Part shown: one piece after another, positions 45,755 through 57,080 of the stretch
Layout: the number at the start of each line of letters is the position of its first letter
Numbering within the stretch: position 1 is the first letter of the stretch
NCBI GenBank assembly: GCA_030374805.1
Contig: JARGSG010000115.1
Coordinates: 1-64,000, forward strand
Direction: 5' to 3'
Length of the DNA stretch: 64,000 nt
DNA from: Gracilaria gracilis
Lineage: Eukaryota; Rhodophyta; Florideophyceae; Gracilariales; Gracilariaceae
Notes under the pieces: model-generated
Told to the model about the DNA's origin: nothing
Seen by the model: only the letters and a program-made list of their open reading frames with translations
Databases searched by the model: none
Made by a program: the position numbers and the translations under genes

Positions 45755-46466
45755 AAGAATCGCCGCTCTGCCATCAATTTGAAGGCCGATATCAGAAATT
45801 CCGATATGTCCTAGAAGAAATTGAGGGTTTACAATGAAAAATATGTAAAGCTATGGCAATCATTAAAAGCGTGGGAATCATATATTTTGATATTCAAATT
45901 GTGATGGTTCACACTGCCAAATATGGATTCAGGGAGGCGATTATTGATACATGGGGCTCTAAGAACTGTGCCAAATTTCACTGGCTGATATGAGGGCCTT
46001 TCAATATCTCTATTAGTTTGGTTTTTATTTGTACCTTTACGTTTGGCCATACAGTGATCGCGCAATCAAAAATCTCACATTCGGCGATCACAGCGCTTTT
46101 ACACATTTTACCCTGGCGATCATTACAAATTACATGAAACTATTTGAAAAACCCTCACCTCTTCTAATTAAGCTTCTATCAGCCTTCAGTAACGTGTAAT
46201 GTTTGATATAGAAGACTGAGTATAAGCTCAAAAATCGCCAGAACAAGATAAAAAATCGATGGGAAACTCTGTTTCCATTCTTTAGAACGATTTTGTAGTG
46301 CACTTCTACAAGTGTTTTACTGTGATGAAAATATGAGAAGTGACGCTAAATATACTCCCGCTCCAGCGCGCCAAAACATTCCAAACCCTTATACACTTGT
46401 TTCCACCCATGTCCGCCCGGTTCCAATGCCTTCATCCTTTCCTGTAACTAAAAGCATTTTCAACCA
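45755..46466. other. Divergent intergenic region of the Harbinger-like element
   Basis: About 700 AT-rich bp between the minus-strand transposase and the plus-strand second ORF, a usual place for a shared promoter region in two-gene Harbinger elements. No specific site assigned. Confidence 0.4.
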
Positions 46467-47371
46467 ATGGCACCACCAAAAAAGTTACCTGATTTAAAGT
46501 GGGAATCTCCAGCCGACAAATGGCTCCGAAATCTCTTCGAGGATTTGACCCTGACGGTGGATAACGCCCCGAACTACGGCCACAATATGGGCTATATATT
46601 TACCAAGTACAATCTTAATAACTTCAGAAACGTATACAACCAAAGTGCGGCGCGCTTTGAAAGAGAATCAAAGTGGGTTTTTACCCTCGGGATGCTCCAA
46701 TGCGGATGGTGCTAACATATTTATAAGCAAAGATACATCTCTTGAAAAACATGTGCATTTGACTCTAAGTGGTTCTAATGATGAAGTTGGTAATAGCAAT
46801 GGTAAGCGGAAGTTTGGCGAAATAGAAGATCTTGGAATTGTGTATGAGATTGAAGAAGAAGATGAACAATGTGATGAAGGACACTTTGATGGAATGTTTA
46901 AGCCAATGGACGCATTTTCAGAATGGGAAGAACCCGATGCAGCGACTGAAAGACTGAAAGACTATCGGTGTGCATTGTGCTTCCTTCCAGAGTTGCAATT
47001 GATGGATTAACATTTCATGTAGTGTCTTCCGGAAAGGCGTCAATCATGCAATGTCAGTGGCCAAACGCTTTTACGGATTTGAGCTGTTTACATCGCAAGT
47101 GGCTGGGTGAAAAAGCTGTCGATCGTATGAAAAATTACTATCCAAAACTGAAAGGGTTTTAAAAGTTCTATCGGAACCTGCGTAGTCGTAGAACTGATGT
47201 TATTGTTTCTACTGCTCGTATTGCTCTACCATATACTATGGAAGCGAATGTATATGAAGAGAATTTTCGGGGATCGGAAGAATCATCCTGTAAAGCAGTC
47301 TATATAGAGCTGCGAGCAAAAACTGATACGTATGGCCCGGTTCCAAAAATGGTGGACTTTGAGATTTATTA
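46467..47371 (+). pseudogene. Second ORF of the Harbinger-like element (Myb/SANT-like, tentative)
   Basis: Starts MAPPKKLPDLKW at 46467, with WESPADKWLRNLFEDLTL, NYGHNMGYIFTKYNLNNFRN and FERESKWVFTLG. The aromatic spacing resembles a Myb/SANT-like DNA-binding module, the usual partner of Harbinger transposases. A shift near 46700 leads to an acidic linker (EIEEEDEQCDEGHFD). After 46968 another frame reads VAIDGLTFHVVSSGKAS, WPNAFTDLSCLHRKWLG and RMKNYYPKLKGF, then past a stop at 47159 ARIALPYTMEANVYEENF and KMVDFEIY ending near 47371. The divergent arrangement with the transposase supports the pairing. Domain assignment is uncertain. Confidence 0.5.
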
Positions 47372-48637
47372 ATTAATTAAAATCAAGTATTTGCACAGTT
47401 TTCCCGCATCTCTCTGGATTAGAACGCTTTATATTCTTCCATGTCCATGGCGAGAGTTTTCATTCGTGCACTGGTGAACACTGTGAATTAACCCTTTTGA
47501 GCCAAAACGCTTATCTCTATTGTAATAGCGTTAAGATAAGAATATGATTGAGGTCTACCAGAAAAAAACAGCGCGAGACCACGACATCGGAGAACAACTG
47601 GTAGACATCCTCCACTTAACAAGAACATTACAAGCAAGTTAATTGCTACAAATCCTTACGACCACCATGCACATAAGCTGCGCAGGCGTTTTGGATAGTA
47701 TAATACCATGAAATGTCATTCTTTACTGTGTACAAAATCCCATATTGCGATGAAAAATTCAGAGAAGTGTCTCTCCACTCCCTAAAACAATTTATTCCAT
47801 CAATCTTTTCGCTACTTTCCGATATTTTCTTCGTAGATTTAAAAGTGAGCCTCCACCACCATTATTTGTCCTCAAGACGTCTCTGCTACCGTCCGCCGCT
47901 CTCCAAGACACCACCATTTTGGTTTGCCACTTCTTTAGTCCCACTGCCGCCGTACTGCTGATGCCCAGAGACTTGCACACTACCACTTGCAGATCCAATA
48001 TCCTTACCTTACTGAAGTGCGGCTGTAGAATCATTATGTAACGCCACTATCTTCACTGGGTCTTTACCTTTCCTTGCAACAACCTGCCGCATTGGTTTCG
48101 ACCGACGAGTTTGCCGCTTTTCAACGCATAACCGGCGCACCTATCATTCGCCTCTCCTGGCTGTGGTTCCTAGGCTTTCTAGAATGCATCTGTGAGCATG
48201 ATGTCCATAACAGTGTTGCAGTTCCAAGGGGCTAGCACGCCGAACTGCTGAGGCCTCGACCGCGCTGTCATTACATAACATGCCACGAATCATTCCAAGA
48301 ACCACCATTCACGATTGCAAGGTGCAATGGAGTAGCCCGCGCTTCAGAAAAAATGGTGAGCCAAAACAAGATATCAATGTTTCTATTCAATAACCGATGA
48401 GGTGTGGGGCAGTCTGTAGTAAGGGAGCGCTCGTGGGCTCAACCTTTGAGGAGAAAACACACACCACCAATTTGGTAGTAGGGCAGCGGACACTCGCAGA
48501 GGCAAACGGCGGGGAACTAGTCTAGACCGCATAAGTTTACGGTAGTAGGGGTCAATGCGCGGTAAAACCTGAATAGTAGTAGACAAGGAGCAAACTAAGT
48601 AGTATAGCTCTTACCCTATTGATGGCTGACTTTACAA
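47372..48637. other. Unassigned DNA before element IV
   Basis: About 1.27 kb with only short frames (for example 47713-47961 plus and 47792-48034 minus, which overlap and cannot both be real). No motif, repeat or structured RNA recognised. Confidence 0.4.
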
Positions 48638-48905
48638 CGTCGGTGTTCTCGGAATGCTAGTTTAGTATGCTAGATTGCTAGTTATGAAAATAAAAGTCCG
48701 AAAAAACTAGCAATTTCGCAGATTGCGCTAGTTGGCAAGGCAAAAAAATTTTTTTTGGAAATCTCATTTCCACGTACGGCAGTTGAACTCCATTTTTTGA
48801 AGTTGTATGCTAGTTTGCAGTTCGTGCGCCACTGCCCGTTACCTCACATTCGTCGCAGGCGTCAAAATCACTCAAAAAATTTACTCTCGGGTCACCAGCG
48901 CTGGT
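48638..48905. repeat. Coiled-coil-side terminus of element IV
   Basis: The terminal motif is followed by TGCTAGTTTAGTATGCTAG, ATTGCTAGTTATG, AAAACTAGCAATTTCGCAG, GCGCTAGTTGGCAAGGC and TATGCTAGTTTGCAGTTCG. Six CTAG motifs occur within about 170 bp. Nearly the same sequence is at 33776-33960. Confidence 0.85.
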
Positions 48906-49862
48906 TTACTCCAACTCGGCATTCGGATCCTGAGTCTCAGTTTCCCTAAACGTGAAGTTAAAGAAGTCCAACGGACAACTCTCACCATTCTGGTACATCC
49001 TCCTAGCCCCAAAGCGGCTTTTAACCCCTCCCAGCCTCTTCTCCTCCTGCTCCTCCAATATACGCTCCGCCGTCCTCGCAGCCGCCGCCGCACTCCCGAA
49101 ACCCACCAACGGCGCACCACCCGGCAGCTGTGGCGGCACAAACACCTTCCCATCCTCGTCCACCATCACTTCACCCTTCCTCCTCTTCTTCAGTCGACTC
49201 CCCACACCTTCTCGTCCCTCCTCTTCTCCCCCCTTCTCCCTCACACTCCCCTGCCCACCCCGAGAACCAGGTGTCACCGGCGACCATTTACCTGCTCCCT
49301 CTCCCACCCCTACTCCCCCTCCCCTCACCATTTCCTTCAAATACATCAGCAATTTGCACGCCTTCTCCACCTGTCCCACTAGCTCCTCCAACACTTCAAC
49401 CCTACCCTTTAGCCCCATGTTCTGCTTTCGCTGCCTCCCCATCTCCCTCCCCACGCACTCCAACATCCCATTCACATGTCCGTCAGCCCCCACCCCAGTG
49501 AAATTCATCCTCTTCCGAATCGTCGACATCAATTCCATCGGCACCCCAACCTCCGACACACTCAGCGCCACCCCTCCCATGTCTGCCACCATCTCTGACA
49601 GCATGTCGTCAAAGAGCTCCTTCAAACTCCCCCCAAGCTTCCTCACCCGTTCCTCCATCTCCCCCATAAACCTTCTCTCCGGTCGTCCTCCTCCATCTCC
49701 ATCCCCATCACCTCCACCGCCTCCTCCATCCCCATTACAAACCCTCTGACTCACACAAACCCCCTCAGTACCCCCTCCCTCCTCCCGCGGCGGCTTCTCT
49801 GGCACTTTCGTCCTATGCAGCAGAGCCATTAGCTCCTCGTCACCAACGTATCCATTCGACAT
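48906..49862 (-). CDS. Coiled-coil protein of the transposon (copy IV, intact)
   Basis: The frame is uninterrupted from 49862 (MSNGYVGDEELMALL) to the stop at 48906, about 318 residues. An in-frame extension further upstream to 49970 is open but not conserved, so 49862 is preferred. Regions are an Asp/Gly-rich linker (GGDGDGDGGG), FMGEMEERVRKLGGSLKELFDD, a conserved VALSVSEVGVPMELMSTIRK, a heptad coiled coil near residues 150-190 (MGLKGRVEVLEELVGQVEKA), a basic patch (RLKKRRKG), GGAPLVGFGSAAAAARTAERIL and the C-terminus TQDPNAELE. No enzyme motif. Four copies, one per element, always facing the same terminus, mark it as a core gene of the transposon. A role in binding the CTAG subterminal repeats or the palindromes is inference. 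Confidence 0.75.
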   Translation of the reverse strand: MSNGYVGDEELMALLHRTKVPEKPPREEGGGTEGVCVSQRVCNGDGGGGGGDGDGDGGGRPERRFMGEMEERVRKLGGSLKELFDDMLSEMVADMGGVALSVSEVGVPMELMSTIRKRMNFTGVGADGHVNGMLECVGREMGRQRKQNMGLKGRVEVLEELVGQVEKACKLLMYLKEMVRGGGVGVGEGAGKWSPVTPGSRGGQGSVREKGGEEEGREGVGSRLKKRRKGEVMVDEDGKVFVPPQLPGGAPLVGFGSAAAAARTAERILEEQEEKRLGGVKSRFGARRMYQNGESCPLDFFNFTFRETETQDPNAELE

Positions 49863-50378
49863 CCCGAGAAAAGACGGCGTCCGGCGATAAACGACTTGAA
49901 CAGGCCTGAGCGACTTACAACAACTCTCGTCCTTGCCACCCCTGATCACAGCCGATACACTCGTGGCCATACACCTCTCTACCCCGCAGGCCTATTTGTA
50001 TCACAATTTCCTATACCTCAATTTCCCGCCATTCCCCAAAAACTCCATTTCTCCAAGATATTTCCATATTTTCGTTTTTTCCTTTCATTACCATTCCACA
50101 AAACCAATCCACAGCGCCCGTTGCTTAACTCCTTACCATTAAATCATCTCTTTTACACTTCATTTCGACACATCTCTTTTCATAAACACATTCATCAGTC
50201 CAAATCCCTTCATACCCACCTACCTCATTCTTTCAACTACCTAGTCATAAAAACTCTCTTTTCCTCTGAAACCACTTTATCGATGTATACATCGGCAACG
50301 CCGTTCTCTACTTAAGCATCTCTCCCTTCCTCTCTTGTAGCACAATATCTCCTCACAGCATCCAACAAATTCGACATA

Positions 50379-51212
50379 ATGACCTCGCCTTCCTCTTCTC
50401 TCCGCTCCTCCCACACCCCAGCTGTTGTTGTATGCAGAGACCGCATTGGGTCCATGCTTTACGACCACGGTACCCCTCAAGATACCATTCTTTCACTCCA
50501 AGATTTCATAGCCGCAGACAGCATTCCGCAAGGTCCCATTTTCTTCTGCGGCAGGAGCAACTTGTTGGAAACAGTAATTCGCTCCTGCCCTCTATCTCGC
50601 AGACAAGACTTGGTCTTCATTCAGAACGGCCACATTCTTCCTATTCTTTCAAAACATGGTCTTTATCACACCACACGAGCAGTTCTTTACATCGCCGTAC
50701 CCACTCTCGCTGCACCTCCACAGGATAGCGTCACCCGTCTTACTCCCAACGGCCTCACAACTGTCACCGGAAAATGGGCTGTTGGACTAGCACAACGCTT
50801 CTTTAACGCAGGTCTCACTTGCAATATCGTTGACGAAGACGCCTTCTCTAAATCCTACTACGAAAAGCTCGTCTGGATCTCTTCATTCAACCTAGTTGGT
50901 TCCTCCCACGGCTTCATTACCATGCATGACGTGGCCACCCGCTAAAATACCATAGTCTCAACGATAATGAAGGAAATACTCGGCATAGTCTCCTCCAACA
51001 CAGCTATCTCCTACAATATCCCCTCCACAGTACAATCCCTCCTCGACTACGGCAGCACTCTTACCTCCTTCCACGCCTCATTCTCTGAGTACGAATTTAG
51101 AAATGCTTACTTCTACGTTTCCTCCGAGGATACCAAGAGAGCGGGCTTGGCTGACCCTGCCCCTTTTCACACCAACTATGTCAATGTCCTTAGAAAAGAC
51201 ATACTCTTTTAG
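50379..51212 (+). pseudogene. Rossmann-fold ketopantoate-reductase-like protein (copy IV), one internal stop
   Basis: From ATG 50379 the frame gives MTSPSSSLRSS, AVVVCRDRIGSM (glycine motif weakened against VVVGRGRIGTM in copy I), GPIFFCGRSNLLETVI, DLVFIQNGHILPILS, LYIAVPTLAAPPQDSV, LTTVTGKWAVGLAQRFFNAG, EKLVWISSFNLVGSSHGF, MHDVATR, then TAA at 50943 where copies I and III have Tyr. The same frame continues KEILGIVSSNTAISY and ends at 51212. The family resemblance is to plant/algal proteins with an NAD(P)-binding N-terminus and a ketopantoate-reductase-like helical C-terminus; the reaction is unknown. Because each copy is broken by a different mutation, decay seems to have followed duplication of an intact gene. 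Confidence 0.65.
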
Positions 51213-51415
51213 TACCAGTACTACTTTGGTCTCATTTTGTAAAAAAGATATCTTCGCACAATACTCTCTCTCCTTACCCCACGCTTTGTAACTCATTTTC
51301 TTTCTTCAGCAATCCTTTTATGCTCACATTATATCAAAACATTCGTTCATTTCTCAGTACTAGTCAAGTCACCTCACTCACACACGCATAACACTACACG
51401 CCCTACATGTTTTAT
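51213..51415. other. Convergent 3' junction
   Basis: About 200 AT-rich bp between the convergent 3' ends of the reductase-like and ParB/dioxygenase genes. It presumably holds both polyadenylation regions. No defined signal assigned. Confidence 0.4.
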
Positions 51416-54400
51416 CTAGTCCTCCTCATAATCCATTATCATCGGTCCCTCCTCGTAGTCCCCATCCGTGTTATCAGCCTTGTGGCCTTGTACCCCGTTA
51501 TCTTCCTCTTCGTAATCCTCCTCTCCAACTTCCACTTCCTCCATTTCAAAGTTGCTCACAGAACTTTCCTCCTCGACCTGCTGGTCGTTCGGGTCTTCCC
51601 CGAGTCCAAATTCCTCATCTAAGAATTTGGGCCGAAGATCAGGCTGCCTATGCACCGCATCAGGGAGCTTGTATCCCTCGGGCACAAAGTACATATGATA
51701 CCGCAGACAATTCTCTTTCACCAGCGCATCCATGTACCAAGCCCCAGCATGAAACACATCTCCCATTCCAATCAACATGGAGTACGGTGGAACCCTGAAC
51801 TTCTTCACAACCATCGTACGAGACAGCCTCTTCAAACTCTTGTCATCCGTCACATAAATATTATGTGACTTCTCACATACCCATATCATAAAAGAGCTGC
51901 CCCCGGAGGCCATCATGAAGAATCCTGGAATCTCCCCATTGTTCTTCTCCACATTCGTGAACCCTCGGAAATCGGTGTGCAACACCTGCCTCCGGCATCC
52001 CTCCCCTGTACACAACACACGTCCTCCTGTTTCTGGCGCATACATCCTCTTCTTGCCCTACTGTTGTTACACAGACGAAGAGCGGCTGCTATCTGCCCAA
52101 ACCTGGCATCCAACAACGCCCTCTTTCTCACCATCATCACATTCTTCTCATCCGATTCCATGTAATCCACAATCCCCTTCTTCGTGGTAATGTATCACCC
52201 AATGTCCTGCATCCTATCCCCTGCGTCCTTCCCATCCCCCGCATTGATGATAGGGTTCCATCTCTTGCGGTTCTCCTCGAACTGGAGGTCCGGTTGTTCC
52301 AAGAAATCCTTGTGAAAGAACTCCAACATACTCTCTGTCACATCTTCATCCAACACCATCCCCCTCTTCTTCGCCTCATCTGACATGCCTTCGTCACTTC
52401 CAAATTCCTCCAGCACACAGAATCCTCTTTCCATCAACTCCATTCTCTTCGCTGCAAAATACTATCGTGCGAGGTCATCCCTCTCCATCGCCGCCATCCA
52501 AAGAGCCTCTTCCTCCCCTTTCGGTTTTCCCTTCAACGGGAGCTTCACCCCGAGAACTGGTTCCTTCGTAGTACCCAGCTCCTTGCGCACATTCCGGGCT
52601 GCATGCCAGTACACCGCGTGATGCACCGCCCTCAAATTCTCCACCGTTAAACACCCCGCCATATGCTGCTTTCGTAGGTGAAGCATATCCATCCACGGGT
52701 GCTGGTGTTTCAGAGCATTCTTCCCTTCCGGCCACTCACTCGGCAGTGCACTCACCATATTCGTCCACGACATATCTGATCCCCCGGTGTACTCCCCAGC
52801 TGTCTTCATCCCCTTCGGGAGAACGTCCGGATTGTTATTCTCAAAGCTACGCATTTCTCCTTCACCTTCCCCCCCGGTTCATCCCCAACAAATCCACTAT
52901 TCTTCTCACTACTATCACTCTCCTCCTCGCCCTCACTGGACGACATCACATTGATTTTCTGCTTCTTAAAGAACTTCTTCAATGCAGTCCTCGTCATTTT
53001 CCTGAACAGGTTAACAACCTCCAAAGGTATGTCCACAGAAGATGTGTTCACCGTACCCTTCCTTCTTCGCTTCGGGGCAGGTTGCACATCATCTTCATCC
53101 TCGTCGTCAGTAAGCACCACAGAAGTTCTCTTCCTCGTTTTCCTCTTCTTCCCCACAACCCGTCCAACCTCCTCTTCTCCCAAGCGACCCGGAACCACCT
53201 TACGTCTTGTGCTACGTCTTAACCCCGGTGGTTCCGATTCAGGGCTTTCCCCCACCATGGGATCGTTCTCCACCTCAGCAGATGGAGCCCTGACCGTCCC
53301 CTCCGGTTTCACAACCTCTTCAATAACCTCCTCTACAACCTCCTCCTCCTCTGAACTTCGCAGCGGTACTTTAAAGTGTTGTTCCAGCTTGTTACCTGCA
53401 GTCTTCACCCTCCTAGACACCATCCCGTCCCACAAACGCTTTGCTCCCGCGAGCTCCATTTTGGCTGTTTGCTTCCCGAGATATTCCAACACAGATACCC
53501 CCTTTCCTCCAATCTTGAGAACCGTCTGCATCACTTCCTCAACTGTCGTCTTCTTCCTCTTGGCATTCATGTCGCAAAGCTTAAACATACCAATTGCACA
53601 CTGAAAGAAGTGCTTCCTCATATCCTCAAAACGGCCCGTCCTTCCTGCAGAGAACATTCTCAGTCGCACATGCCATTGCAAGCAACGGACGACGAAACGG
53701 AATTCCCCACCTGCGAGTCCCATAAGGAGGTCACTGGATACATGTGTGAGCGTCAGTGGCGGCCTCTCCTCACACACCTTCTCAAAGAATTGGAGGAGCC
53801 CATCACTTTGCACAAACCTCAGAGCCAGTGCCGCATAGCGATTTAAGTGACCCATACTATAGTCCCCGATAACCCTACTTCTTTTCAACGCGCCCGCTAT
53901 CTGTTTCGGCGGCACCTTCCTCCCATCCACTCCTCTTTCGTCAATGATGTTTTCAACGAATGACACCGTGCTGTGAAGCGTGTCTGCGAAAGACATCTTC
54001 AGAACATTGGAGCTCATCTCGTTCAGGAGATTGCCAAGTCCTAGCCCTTCATTCATGACCATCGGATTACCATTCTTCCTCGTCCATAACACAACATCCA
54101 GAGACTTCACTATATCCTCCCATTTCCCTCCTTCCTCACGCAGGTCCTGTAACACAAGAAATCGGTGATATCCGTCTATAAGTGTTACAGGCAGCACAAG
54201 TCTCCCGTCAACGATGCCACTCGCTTCCAAATCGCCTACAAGTGTAACGGCAATCGAACTGGCGGAGGGAAGCCAACCAAAGTTGCGGCACTTCATCTTC
54301 GTGGCCTCCTTGTGCGCCAGGTTCACACTGCGAACCGTTTTCTTCGGGATTTCAATCATCTCGATATCCGTCGTCAACCGCTGCTGAACATAGTTGGCGA

Positions 54401-55284
54401 GGGATATCTTCGGCAGCGGCAGCGTGGTGTCCACCTTATCCGACGGAACTTTATCTCCTTCACCGGACAAATCCCCCTCCGTTCCACCCAGGAAGGCCTT
54501 GGTAGTCCCAATCACCTCCACAACATCGTCATCGGAGTCATCCACGATGTTACCCCCCTCAATTGCTCCCACTGGTTTCTTCATCCATTTAGAACCTCCT
54601 CGTTCTCCTCCTCTTGTTGGTGGAGACTGGAGTTTGGCGGTTTTAGAAGACTGCTCAGCCGATTCCTTGACTTCCTCAACATCTTCACTCTCAGGCTGAG
54701 AGGTGGACGACTTCCCGGCCCCAGGGTGCGGAGTAGGGTGCAAAGTGGGACTCTGCGGAATCTCAATTGAGGCCATCATCGACGTATTCCCAGGCATACA
54801 ACCCAGCTGATACCAATTCGGCGAGCTTACTCGGGGGTTCCTCCGAACCTTGGAAACGGTAAGGGTACTTCGCGTCTAGATGACTCGAAATATTCGTCCT
54901 CCAGATAACCACCAAGTCCTCACCCTCTAAGGCGGTGGCGCTTAGAAGATGGCCATGCATCGAAGGTCAGAGCCCCTTTCCGGTACCACCAGCAGGCCCC
55001 ACGCCACGTACTTCCGCAGTACCAACTTCAACCCTGTTATTGTCCTTTCCAAGGCTGATGAACAAAGATACAGAGTCGCCACCTTTTTCCTTATGTGGCG
55101 CGGGAGTAATCGTCTTCTTCTCCATCGCGCGCGGTGTGCCACGCTCGGAACGCGATTTCGCCCTACGAGGCATGGAGACCTTCGACTTTCCTCTTCCTCG
55201 CGTAAATGGCGCCATTTCTGACCCCGCGCTGTTCCTTTTCGATCGCGCTGACTCCCGCCCCCTTTTATGGTTCAGAGGCGCCAT
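51416..55284 (-). pseudogene. ParB-like domain / 2OG-Fe(II) dioxygenase-like fusion protein
   Basis: The start at 55284 (MAPLNHKRGRES) matches copy I and yields about 1,290 codons. N-terminal basic region; GEDLVVIWRT; then, from 54797, an open frame of 663 codons. Its ParB-like part reads IEMIEIPKKTVRSVNL, FGWLPSASSIAV and VTLIDGYHRFLVLQDL, with IDGYHR at 54179-54162. A helical region and acidic/basic linkers follow (DDEDEDDVQPAPKRRRKG). After a shift near 52850 come SEWPEGKNALKHQHPW and, beyond TAG near 52462 and TGA near 52195, the C-terminal domain. This has HTD at 51979-51971, FHAGA with His at 51751 and LRYHMYF with Arg at 51703, the HxD...H...R pattern of 2-oxoglutarate/Fe(II) oxygenases. 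The tail is acidic. Shifts near 54960 and 54790 also occur. DNA or chromatin demodification is possible but inferred. Confidence 0.6.
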
Positions 55285-55586
55285 GTCGGATACAATGGGT
55301 TCAAACAATTCGAAACGCGGATTACGACCGTCGAGAATGATCACGAGAACGTATAGTGGACGTTTGCTTCTTAATCACGTTCGTTGCCTTCACTTCCTGA
55401 CCGAACACTGCGCCCGCTCAATATAGGATTGAACTCAAGGGGTTCCGTATTTCACGTTTTAGAATTCACTATCGTTTTATTTAGAAAGTTAAATGATCGT
55501 CATAACTACTACGTACGCATAGCTATGGAATAAAGGCACCCAGTTTCGAAGAAAAAAAAAGAATTGCATCCGTTAAGGGTTCTGCG
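55285..55586. promoter_or_regulatory. Upstream region of the ParB/dioxygenase gene
   Basis: About 300 bp between the proposed start codon and the palindrome array, containing a run of A at 55552-55560. The counterpart in element I is 3433-3740. Short ORFs present are not conserved. Probable promoter, no motif named. Confidence 0.4.
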
Positions 55587-56705
55587 TGGACAGCGGTTCG
55601 GGGTGGAGTGGCGCTTCATCAGTGCCCTGATGAAGTGCCACACCACCCCGGACGGCTGTCCATGCGCAGTGGGCGATGAAGATGGACGACACCTCGGACG
55701 GCTGTCCACGTGCTGTGGCGGAAGAAGTTGGACGACACACCAGACGGCTGTGCACGGCAAAAAAAATTTAAATTTTCGGACAGCGGTCCGGGGTGGAGTG
55801 GCGCTTCATCACGGCACTGATAAAGCGCCAATCCACCCCGGACCACTGTCCACGCACCGTGGCCGATGAAGCTGGACGACACCCCGGACCGCTGTCCACG
55901 CGCCGTGGCTGATGAAGCTGGACGACACCTCGGACCGCTGTCCACGGGAAAACACAATTTAATTTTTCGGACAGCGGTCGGGGGTGGAGTGGCGCTTCAT
56001 CACGGCACTGATGAAGCTCCACTCCAACAGCTCAAGCACTTCCGAATGTTCTCAGTAAAGCAAGGATGAAGAAGTGGCATACACCGTGTCCGGCGACTCT
56101 GGCTTGAATACGCAATAGCATGGAAAATAGAAGAATACGCCAGTTAGTACGATTCACAGAAAACGAACAAAATTGTCGAACGTACCTTGTGTGCTACTAC
56201 GTCCGCGCAACAGGACAAGGACGGAAAAAGCACCTCCCTTATACAGTTTCCGGCGATCCTTTTTTCTTCTGTCACAACCGAGAGGATCACTTGGTTGTGA
56301 CAGGAGAAGAAGAGATCCCCGGAAACCGTAACGGGGAGGTACAGAGCGTCGTGCTTACCGAGGCAGTTCGCTGGAGAGCGAAGGTGCTTAAGTACACGCG
56401 GCGTCACATTACAAACAAGCGCCAGTCATGAGGGGGCCGCTGTCCAGGTGGGAATTATTTTTTTTCCCGTGGACAGCGGTCCCGGGTGTCGTCCAGGTTC
56501 GTCAGCCACGGCGCATGGACAGCGGTCCGGGGTGGAGTGGGGCTTCATTACGGCACTGATGAAGCGCCAATCTATCCCGGACCGCTGTCCGAAAAATTAA
56601 ATGTTGTTTTACTTTTTCTCCCACGGCGCATGGAAAGCGGACAGCCTCGAGTGACACTTCATCAGAGCCGTGATGGAGTGCCACTGCACCACGGACCGCT
56701 GTCCG
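55587..56705. repeat. Palindrome array of element IV (five hairpins plus partial units)
   Basis: Units lie at 55587-55662, 55777-55852, 55968-56029 (right arm truncated), 56516-56591 and 56629-56705, plus half-units near 56470 and several CGGACCGCTGTCCACG-type half-arms at 55880-55945. The arms are a variant of those in elements I-III (ACAGCGGTCCGGGGTGGAG, centre CTTCATCACGGCACTGATGA). Spacer repeats of the type CGCCGTGGCTGATGAAGCTGG link them. The stretch 56030-56440 between units carries no palindrome; it contains a 103-codon frame (56120-56431) without known motif. Confidence 0.9.
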
Positions 56706-57080
56706 GAGAGCCGTAAGTTATAAATTCGCCTATACTTCCATATCTAGGAATTACCGCACCCCCTTCCATCTCTGTCTTCTCTTATAACTGTTTATCACCG
56801 CATAAGCCCCCTTAACATCGCCCAATTCCCTTCTACTCCTCTAGTTTAGAGTTCTGGTGCCGTTTTGGCGTCTGAACTCCTCCTTCACATCGTTAATTCC
56901 GCAGCCGTATGCCGTCCGCTCTCGTCTACCATCCGCACTCATCTCTCGTTCGCTGCCGTCTCTCGTCAGCTTCCGTCCGTTCGCCCTCGCCGTCCGCTGC
57001 CGACGTTAATGATCTGTTTTCTCACGACCGTTCCCGTTCTCCTTCCGTATTCATAATACAGCCCCCCGTTATTGTTTAAA
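56706..57080. promoter_or_regulatory. Upstream region of the methyltransferase-SET gene
   Basis: A pyrimidine-rich leader with repeated CCGTCCGCTC-like words (56895-57005). It resembles, in reverse complement, the purine-rich repeats at 1715-1880 in element I. Likely promoter and 5' untranslated region; no defined element seen. Confidence 0.4.

Noticed and set aside
55587-56705. CRISPR array
   Set aside because: The repeats are 76-bp palindromes whose spacers are themselves repeated; there are no unique spacers or cas genes, and the context is eukaryotic.
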